64,000 nucleotides of DNA from the NCBI GenBank assembly GCA_022818135.1, contig JAFMSR010000002.1, positions 44,018,699-44,082,698 on the forward strand, read 5' to 3'. The DNA comes from Saxidomus purpurata. Lineage: Eukaryota > Mollusca > Bivalvia > Venerida > Veneridae. Positions 15,001-24,000 of the stretch are shown here, one piece after another. Each line of letters begins with the position of its first letter. Within the stretch, counting starts at the first letter, position 1. The notes under the pieces were generated by a model. The model saw only the letters and a list, made by a program, of their open reading frames with translations. It did not search any database and was not told where the DNA came from. The position numbers and the translations under genes were made by a program.

Positions 15001-18000
15001 GACACTCCACATGTGATGGAACAGTCAGAAGCCATAGCATGCATTGAGACCTTGAGGGCAATGGGTACTAAACAGCCCACTAGACTTAGAGAAAAATGCT
15101 GCAGTCACATCAGTTGCATAGGGCTGTATACATGTACTGTACTGTAACTGTTTGGTTACAAACTTGCCTTTTTGCTGGCTTTGTAATTCACGTATACAAT
15201 CAATGCAACAAGTGATCTTAATATATAATTGTGACTCAGTGTATGTGGGTCAGTATTGCCAATTCAAACATTAACTTTATTTAATCTTATTTATATAGGT
15301 TTACGGATATAGCATGGAGGTTTTAATACTGGACCCAGGAGTAACAGTTATAGATCTTTATAACTCTTCAATAGGAGGTAGGAAAATCAAAAGAAACATA
15401 GTTGATGGAACGCGTTTTATTACATTTGATTTCAAAAATACTTGTTTGTTATATGTATTTAAGTTTGATATATCGCATTTAAGGAACTTGTTTTGATATA
15501 CGGATATAAGGAACTCCGGATATAAAAAACATATTTGATAGGTCCCGAGCAGTTTGTTATAAGTTGAGTTTCGCGAAAGACCTATAAAGCTATAAAGTTA
15601 CCGGTATTATAGGTCTTTGCATTCGCCAGGAAATAATTTCTATGAAATTGACGGATGGCCAATATTGTTTCAAAAACGATTTTTCGCATGCTAACAGTTT
15701 TTGCAGGATTTACTGTGATGAATTTCATACTTACAGCCAGAATTCATTGGCTGGAGAGTTGAGGAATGACGAGGCTGTGCTATTAGATATATTGTATGCA
15801 ACGGATGTCTCATTCACCAAAACACTGTTGTTAGAACTTTCTGGTGTTGATAGAAATGCACGTTCTAAACAGAGAAAAGGAAACGTTATGACATCATTTT
15901 AACATTGTACAAGGGAACCAAATTGTTAAAGAGCAAGAGGGTCAAGATGGCCCTATAATGCACATGACTACCACTGACTATAATACAAAGTCAAACAATC
16001 GCATCGGAGAAAGGATCATTTTTGACCCGGGTGTCATGAATTTTAAGTTGTATTACCCTTCAAAATTATCACATTGGTATATCGTTAAGAATGATGCTCA
16101 AAACACAGTGGATGCTTTAAAAACATATAAGAAATAAGTTTTACCAAGTTATTTCTGCTATTGACAAAATACAAATTAAGATATACATGACCCAAAGGAT
16201 GGATTTTTTTTATTTTTGACTAGGATAGTCAAAAAAGATTTTTACAGATTTCCTCTATATTCAATATGAATGAAACTGTTATACAGATCATTATTATTTG
16301 GTTATAACTATGGCATTGTTTATCATTCTAGGAGTATAAATCACTGATAAATGTTTTATTTAAAATGTTGATGGTCACTTTGAATAGTAATATCACTTTA
16401 ACAATCTTAGTAGAAGTCTACTATACCATGCGACATGCCTAATATGTAAGCTCTAGGCATTGTGGTTTTAGAAAAGATTTTGAAAGATTTCCTAAAGAAG
16501 TCTTTGTAAATTCAAGTGACCCTGCCCGGGCATTCATTATGTGAACAGTCTTAGTAGAGGTCCACAAGGCGCAACTTGCTTAATCACGATGCTTTAGCCC
16601 TTGAGGTTTCAGAAAAGAAATTTTTTTAAGTTTTTCCAATATAAACCTATGTAAAGTTATATGATCCCACTGGCGGAGTCATTTTTTGATATCCACGGAT
16701 CTTGATGTGAACAACCTTGATAGAGGTCCACTAGACAATGCTACACGCTAAAAATCTAACCTCTCGGCCTATGGTCTAAGAGAAGATTTTTTAAATTTTG
16801 CCTATATAAGCATGTGTTAAATCAAGCGACTCCCAGAACAAGGTCAAATTTGACCCGGGGTCATGATTTGAACAATCTTTGATCCGTGCTTTGATCTTTA
16901 AAGATTTTTTAAAATTTATATCTTCGCAGAGGCCCACTCTATATAATGCTTTATTTCCAAAATATCTAAGCTTTGGGTCTTGTGGTTATAGACAAGATTT
17001 TTTTTCTTAAATAAGCTACAATGTATATATAAAATCAAGTGAGCCATAGGGGCGGAGTTAATTTCCACGGGGGTTAAGATTTTAACACCCTTCATAGAGA
17101 TCAACAAGGCAATGCTACATTCTAAAAATCTAAGCTCTAGGTTTTGTGGTTTCAGGCATATTTGAAAGTTTTCCCTATATAAGCATATGTCAAATGAAGT
17201 AACCCAGGACAGGGTCAACTTGACTCGGGGGCGATGAATTGAACTTGGTAGAGGTCTAAAAGGCAATTCTACATGCTAAAAATCTAAACTTTAGACCATG
17301 TGGTTTCACAGAAGAAGATTTAAGTTTTTCCTAGTTGTTGCCCGAGTAAGCACATTATGCATGGAATGGAATTCGCTGAACAGTCTGATAGACCTTCACG
17401 CAAGGAACATCCCAGCCAAGTCAACATTGGCCCAGTGGTTTCAGAGGAGATGTTCTTTGAAGGATAAGGAATTGGCATTTGTTGCCAGATGAGCTAATGG
17501 CATTTGACAATCGCCAAAATAAAAACACGAAAAGCTAAAGGCACTATCATTTGGAGCAATACTCAAGTTTCATATAAATAGGGAGGAATACCTTTGCATG
17601 TCTGCGTGTTCCACCAGTTTCCACAAGTTGACCAGGGAAGCTCCGACTTAAATGACTGAACGAAATAGTACTGGATCCACCCCATGATAGTAACATAGTA
17701 CCATAGTATGTCAAACGATATCAGTACCATTAGGAAACCAATACCTGTAAAAAATATCATAGCATCAAAGTTGGAAAGCAATAACTATAGATAGTAACAC
17801 TGTTCAAGAATATGTCTCATCAGGAGTCAACACCAATAATGGTAACATAGTTCAAGTCTATGATGAAAAATGCTTAAAGTCATGCTGAATCATACAAGAA
17901 ATTGAGGCACATACAGTATAGGGTCAGAGTAACAAATTATAATCTACAGTTGGATCAGCAAGCAAGTACATGTTTTGTAAGTTTCATATCATTGTAGTAA

Positions 18001-21000
18001 AATATCATCTTCACATGTTATAAAATTGCCAATTTTATTTTTATATCGTATACCTATCATAAATACTTAATCCTGATGAGCTCACGCCGATCACTCTGGA
18101 TCCGAAAAAGTACTTATATTCATATAAAACAACGTAAACGCGCACGGATTTTAAGACGTCATTTCCGTTATATTGTCTCTACTTTTTATGAGAAATATAG
18201 ACTAATGTTTCGGTCAATAATATAAAGATTTGCATAGGTATTAACCGTGGTCAATATAATTTTCTAGCAGGTCCCTATTGACCAGACAATTAGTCTAAAA
18301 TTGTATAATGCCCATGACTCGTCGGCTTTGACAGATTTTTGTGCATTTTTCGGCGCAGCCGTATTGAGCTGGCTTTTGACCGGAAGTTTGTAACCTTTGA
18401 ACAGCCAATGAAATCGTTGGACAAGTAGAATGAATAACATGTTTTGGATTGAAAAATTTAGTTTGTAAGGCGCCTTTCACTTGGATAATATGATAATATG
18501 AAAATGGTCAATAAAATACTCTTTCGTTTTCAGTCAGATTAATGGTTTACAATTTGAGTGCGTAAATAGTTCATATCTACGTAATATGTTGTTACCTCCA
18601 AGCTACTGTTAATTATGATCGAGTGTAGAGTGATATACTTTCTTGAACAGTGAATAACGGTCAATATTTCGAGTAACATATTTGATAAAAAAAAACAACA
18701 AAGATGTAGTTTGTTACGGTACATGAACCAGTGCCAAAGAAGGGGCAGTTCCCTTAGCAAATAATTCAACATTGCCTTTCTCTCTATCTCCCTCTCGAGA
18801 CTCGAAAGCGATTAATATAAGTTGTAAGAACTTGTTTCGCAGTCGGGATTAAATAAATTAGTATACATGTTTATAGGTTATATTAGAATGATCAAATTCA
18901 TTGCGAGGGGGGGTTGCGAACCTGCAACAAGTTTTTTACCTGAATTGGACCTAAGCAGTCCCACTAGACAATTTGTGACTAGAGATTAAGGGCGGGGTTG
19001 CGGGATAGTCTAACCCCTTATTGGAAAAAAAGTGAATAATTTTTTCATATGGAGATATTGAGTCAATATGGAGAATACAATTAGCTTTTTTGAATGAAAT
19101 AGGGGCATTTGATTGGATTCGAAAGTAGGGCAAACTGTAAATGGTAATACTACATTCTAAATATCTAAGCGCTCTCAAGACCTTGTTGTTTTGCAGAAGA
19201 AATTTATAAAGTTTCTCCTATTCAAAGTCTATATAAAAACATGGGCACGAGTTGAATAATCTTTATAGACGTCCAATAGACAATGTTTAAACTACTATGA
19301 TGGCCTCCAGTTGTGCACGGAATGGAATTCTTGCACTCATGCAAGGAACGTCCATGCAAAGTTTCGTCAACATTGCCCTAGTGGTTTCATAGAAATGTCG
19401 TTCGATGGAAATGGTGGACGGGCGAACGAACGACGTACGACGGTCGGTGAGTAGTCTTAATAGCTCACCCTGGCACTTAATAGGCGTTGTGAGGCGACAA
19501 ATATGTACTGTTAAGTTGAATATATATACTGAAAATGTATATTTCATGAATCATACATGTAGTAATTGCGGTAGATCAAAAGTTATTTCAGTTATGATAC
19601 TAAAATACTACAAGTCCAAAGTCTCAACAGTAAGTGTCAAATAAGGTCATAAAATCCTAACAATGTAAATGAGAAATACGATAATAGTGTATTATCCCGA
19701 CATATATGGTGGATTTATCAAGATCTAGCTCAAACTACAAAATTAGCATAATATCAGATATCATAAGACTGTCACAAAAAAAATTGATATCATTATAGAA
19801 TTGATGGCCGTTTGTCAGTTTGTTCAGGTGTGTGATGCCGGTATCTTAATGTGATCTTTCAAAGAGGTATCGTGTTCGCATAAATACGCACCTATAGGAA
19901 ACTCGATTTTAACCTTAACCCTGCTGGTAGACTAATGCAGATCATGAACAGCCTACACAGGAACATCTTTTATAACAGGAACAGCTTCTTTCTACGCACC
20001 TATCAACCATTACTTTTTATACTTTAATTACGGCTCGGGTCAATATTACTTTTAGTCCACGTTTTAACTTAACTGTTTGATATATAACTTCTAAAGTTAA
20101 AGTCGATCGCTACAGTTTTATCATTTCATTTTAGAATTTTATGAAAGTTGGTTTGTGTAGGTTAAAACTTAAGACCTGATAAGTAAGAATATAAAATATA
20201 ACAAGAACCGCCTTTAAAAAAGATAGTCAGCGCAATTTTAGTATATGAAAACGGCTGTTAGCTTGTCTTTTTAGTAAAGATTAATTGCATTCACTCGGAA
20301 AGCGCCAAATGTCACAATGTGAGGGGAAAAACAGGACATTGCCATGGATTCAAACCGATTTATCTTCCCCTTGCAAAGTTGCTCTCCCACAAATGTAATC
20401 CTTTTTTTCTTATAAATATGCTACTCGTATTATAAACCGTTATTCACTGGCCGAGAAAATATAAATACTAGAACACTTATAAAATAACATAAATTTGGGG
20501 GTAGCAACATATTATGTTGATATATATGAATTACATACGTACTTTAATTATTAACCCATTCAAGAAAGACTGAAAACGCAATTTTATTGTCTATTCTCAT
20601 TCTCACTATATAGGTCCGTGGATAAATGATAAAAAACAATGTAAATATCGGATAACAAATAAAGTAAAATGACTAATAAAAAAGCGATTAATAAATACTG
20701 CCGACTGAAGATAACTTGTTTTTCTACTGATAATAATTATCATATTGCTAGTACAATTGTACTGATTGAATATTCACTATTGACAAATTCCTTCATTTAT
20801 TTAAACCTTAAATTAAAAATTGACATAAACTTGAAAAAAGTTGTTTTTGAACTGCATTAACTGTTTTTCGGTCCTTTAGCAGTCTTTTTCAGTCTTATTC
20901 GGTCTTTTTAGGTTGTTTAAGGTAATTCTATGCACCCTATTTTGTTCAATTAAAAGATGCCTGACAACGTAAATTTCTCAATTTAAAAAATGTTTTTGTT

Positions 21001-24000
21001 AAATATACACTCGTCATTTTATTGGCGGTTGAAGAGTTTCAAACTTCTGGTCAAAAGCGAGCTTTATACGGCTGTGCCGAAAAACGCCACCAGCCTTATC
21101 TGTATGTAATTGAAACATTTTGCAGTATACCCTCGAAAACAATGAAATTGACCCCTATCTCATGTTTATCAATGATAAAACCTCTTAATCCGGCAATTCG
21201 CCATCGTGTTTTATTTCAAACGTTACGCAATGGTCATTTTTTAATGAAACGACATGAATTAAGGTTTCAACTTGTATTCACCCTGAAAATATACTAAGAG
21301 ATAACAGAAGCGATGTTATGTTTAGAAAATTCGAATATGTACAAGAATTGTCTTGTAATCCGTGCCGGTCCTCACGTTAATTTCTAGGTCTACACGTACT
21401 TATGCGGAACCGGCGGTCAATCAGGATTAAGTGTTTACGATATTAATATGTTTAACCAGCTGATGCGAATATACAAACCGTGCTCATAGTACCTCAACAG
21501 GCAACAACGTTTTTTTTTACATTGTTAATTAGCAGAAAAGAACGGTTGTTCAACATGCAATTCAGTAAATAATTAGTATCGTGCCGACACGTATTATGCA
21601 GATGTTAAAACATTGAATTGCGTATATTTTAATGATGTGTAACTCTTTTTCAAGCTTTTTTGGTGATTTTTGTGCATTATTCAAGAAAGTCCGATGCATG
21701 TACACGGTTGTTTACATTATATATTGAAGGGACAATGATTTCATTTTCTTCAGGCTATGTAGTATTTTTGGATACCTGAGCCAAAACGCTCTTCGAACAT
21801 CAAATGTAATTAATACTTTTTATTTAGATCGATGACGGCAAAATTCTTCTTGATATATTTTTTCATTGCACAAAAGTTGCTGCGATTGGTTCCTGTTGTT
21901 CAAAATGACATAGAATAATGTACATAGGTACCTTAAAATCGAAATACCTCGGTGATGAATGCTTCACCACTGATGAATGATCAATGACGGAATTATCCGA
22001 GGGGTTCCGATTGAGGTTATTCACAAGTAGGCCATAATATGATAGTCCTTAACATTAGTTTGGAGGTAACAACATATTATGTTGACAGATATGAACTACG
22101 TACTAAAATGCATGTAAGAAAACCATTCATATAAGACTGAAAACGCAAAGGTATTTTATTGACCTTTTTTGTGCGGTATTATCTATTGAATGGTATCTTC
22201 TAAATATTTTTTTCGATCTAAAACATGCTATACATTCTACTTGTCATTTCATTGGCGGTTAAAAGGTCACCAACCTCCAGTCAAAAGCGAGCTTAATACG
22301 ACTGCGCCGAAAAATATTTGCTTTGCCGAGACAAATCATCATGTAATGTTTTCAAACACATATACGTATGAGCACAAGATACGATGAAAAGTAATACAAA
22401 GTGATAACAAGGAAAACTGTGATACTTCGCCTAGAAACAAAGCTTTCATGTAAATATTTTGAAATGGGAGGTGACAGAGACAGAATAAATATATATACTA
22501 GGTTCGTGTAAAGCAAATACTTGACTATCTTGTTTGTGCACTTACAATTGCACTTACAATTTAAGCGCTATTCCCGATTTTTTTCATCAGGATTTATTAG
22601 ATTACGACCCTTGTTTTCATTCAGAGTAAATTAAAACAAAGTTAACGCAGCAATATTGTAATAATGTTCTTCATCATGATCCATTAAAGTGATTCTTAGA
22701 ATATACAATACTATTCCTACCTCTATCCTCACAAAATCGTTTGCAGTCAAAATGTTTGTAAACAAAATAACGCACATTTTCACGACTACTGAAAAGTCTC
22801 GTTATTTAAAAGTGCAACCTGACCAATTAGTTAACTTTGGCTACTTGTCAGTTTATTGCTATCACATGAAATGTCTGATTAAAATGACTGTCAGTGACTG
22901 TACCGTTACACTTCCATTCAAAAACAAACTGAAATGTGATTGTAAATTTTAAAATAAAAAAATCGAGTCATAGTAACGTAATGGGTCCACATAACCCGAT
23001 ACCGGAAGATACCGGCATGTTTGATCGGTTTTTATGCTGGCCGAACAATAAAAATTTGACCAGCGACACGGGAAAATGGGCCTTCGGACAAAATATTTAG
23101 AAACTGGCTTTCTTGTATATTTGAACAAACAATATTTCAATATCAATATTGGAAAATTTCAGTTACCTACGTTCAGTACATACAAAACTACAACATTTTT
23201 AAAAAGTATACCTAAGGCGTCATTGTTCACTCTAAAAATGACGTCACATACAATTTGACGTCAAAACTCATTTCAATTTACATGGGCAGTAAACTATTCC
23301 GGTAATCATTTCCTAACAGCATCATTTATTTTTGGTTGCAACATTATATACTCTTTAAATATATATTATATCTGGTAAACTATTTCATGTCTTTTTTCCA
23401 CGATCTGCCTTTTTGATAGGGTATAGCCAAGATTAAAAAAAGAATAATTTCAAATCGCTGTTGCCATAGTAATGGTCTTGGAGGATTTTCAACAACTAGT
23501 ATGTTTCTGTTGAGTAAAATATAGTAGCTATCAGTTTTTATCATTGGTTTTGCATTTAAAGAGGGTGACAAAAATGTAAATTTTATGGGGTTTTTTATCA
23601 AGTATTGTCGAATAATGTTACAAATGTCTGAAGGTACATTTTCGCGCGTCGAAGGTCAAATAGTTTTACTACTTATCAAACGTTTACATAAGCATATAAA
23701 ATTATTTGATGTTTACATGGATAAAAGATAGAAATATAAACTTTTTGACAATTTTAAGGCTACACAATGAACAGTGGTTTAACCCATTCTTGATCGTACC
23801 TTCCTACGTGATTTCCATTCATTTCATAACATTTTGTTCAAAGAACTATACACTACTTCACTAACATGTTACATTTTCCAACCATGTATTAAATATAGCG
23901 GGCCGCAATAATATATGTATGCGTATATATAATTTAGAATTCGTATATGTGTTTGAAAACATCTCAACTTTTGTAAGTCAATGTCATATTTGACAGAGTT

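Noticed and set aside
16916..17266. 116-codon minus-strand ORF
   Set aside because: Lies entirely within tandem family B repeat units.
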